Shown: positions 63,607 through 64,000 of the stretch, in pieces | Layout of the letters: every line of letters begins with the position of its first letter | How positions within the stretch are numbered: position 1 is the first letter of the stretch | Virus record (IMG/VR): IMGVR_UViG_3300049846_001128 | Span: 1-64,000 of that record | Strand: one strand, 5' to 3' | Source: a virus | DNA length: 64,000 nucleotides | The notes under the pieces: generated by a model | Seen by the model: only the letters and a program-made list of their open reading frames with translations | What the model was told of the DNA's origin: nothing | The model's database searches: none | Made by a program: the position numbers and the translations under genes

Positions 63607-64000
63607 AAATTCTCCAAATAATATTCTTTGTTTGGGATAAAGCAATCCCTAACTTCCCAAGGTGCCAAAACTCTCCAAAACATTAAAGAGTGTGGACAAC
63701 CAGCAGTATAACCGGGATCGTGTCCTAAGTCAAGCTCGCAATGTCCAAGTTCGTGCCACAGGGTAATTTGCTTTTGTTCTTCAGAATACAAATTCCACCA
63801 ATACGGATTAATTGTTATTTCTTTATAACCGTCCGAGCGTTTCTCACAAAACCCAGCAAAGCCTTTATCCATTTTCTTAAAAATTATAGAACTTCTAATA
63901 TTAAGGTTATAAGTTTGCTCAAACTGCTCAGCGTAAGAAGAAAAGGCTGGATCAATTTTCTGCTTTGGTATTTTAGTACCGCAACTTGCTATAAGAATAA
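63603..64000 (-). CDS. Metzincin-like lipoprotein (partial, cut by window edge)
   Basis: The frame is open from 63603 to the window edge and includes I-L-I-A-S-C-G just at the edge, a lipobox with Cys at the expected position, so the start codon lies a few codons outside. H-E-L-G-H-C-E-L-D-L-G-H-D is an HExxH metzincin-like site and G-C-P-H-S-L-M can form the Met-turn. Likely a lipid-anchored metalloprotease of the envelope. An internal ATG at 63872 is not the real start. Confidence 0.68.
   Translation of the reverse strand, partial: ILIASCGTKIPKQKIDPAFSSYAEQFEQTYNLNIRSSIIFKKMDKGFAGFCEKRSDGYKEITINPYWWNLYSEEQKQITLWHELGHCELDLGHDPGYTAGCPHSLMFWRVLAPWEVRDCFIPNKEYYLENL

Noticed and set aside
63895-63916. 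Minus-strand sequence resembling the late motif (ATAACCTTAATATTAG)
   Set aside because: It lies inside the open reading frame of the lipoprotein gene, which continues past it to the lipobox; no transcription start is needed there.

Overview
The window is a 64 kb stretch of a tailed double-stranded DNA phage genome. It is AT-rich, very gene-dense and cut at both ends, because genes run off both window edges. The late genes form a podovirus-type head and tail set: large terminase, a P22-size portal (713 aa), a scaffold, a coat protein, a P22 gp10-like tail protein, a long run of fibre genes, probable ejection proteins, and a lysozyme plus holin candidate. There is no integrase, repressor, long tail-tube or tape-measure gene in the window, so a virulent lifestyle is likely but not proven here. 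Shine-Dalgarno sites, a lipobox protein at the right edge and the lysis genes point to a bacterial, probably Gram-negative, host; the host genus cannot be read from the sequence. No polymerase, helicase or RNA polymerase gene is present, so those must lie outside the window.

Layout. (1) 1-8.3 kb: about 27 small genes on the minus strand, with at least eleven near-consensus sigma70 promoters, which looks like an early, host-polymerase region. It holds an AAA+ ATPase, a T4 DenV-like DNA repair enzyme, a PhaR-type DNA-binding domain, a SET-domain protein and many unknown small proteins. (2) 8.3-9.2 kb: a mostly non-coding, hairpin-rich region with a short minus-strand transcription unit and one small plus-strand gene behind a perfect sigma70 promoter. 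(3) 9.2-11.9 kb: a minus-strand operon of eleven small genes. (4) 11.9-52.4 kb: plus-strand late region. It begins with four genes sharing a C-terminal module, then packaging, head, fibre, tail and ejection genes, and ends with lysis genes. (5) 52.4-64 kb: a minus-strand series of about 35 mostly overlapping genes. It encodes an exported ClpP-like protein, a MazG-like protein, an HNH nuclease, a Holliday-resolvase-like endonuclease, a DnaQ-like exonuclease, an M15 peptidase, two zincin-like metalloproteases and a family of small SH3/KOW-like proteins.

Structure that ordinary annotation does not explain: (a) a repeated roughly 22-bp motif with core CAACCTTAT in front of the plus-strand late units, probably the late promoter; (b) a C-terminal tail of the form L-x-x-A-L-x-stop on about 20 small, mostly dissimilar minus-strand proteins, often with the Shine-Dalgarno site of the next gene inside its codons; (c) a strong candidate for programmed -1 frameshifting (A AAA AAG, 8-nt spacer, stem-loop) at the end of a virion-protein gene, whose -1 frame fills the whole gap to the next gene; (d) a shared hydrophobic-acidic-basic C-terminal module on four adjacent proteins at 11.9-14.4 kb, which may be a packaging or ejection tag; (e) non-coding structured regions at 8.34-8.75 kb and 43.9-44.26 kb with opposing promoters. 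All functional statements rest on reading the sequence and on recall of protein families; no searches were run.
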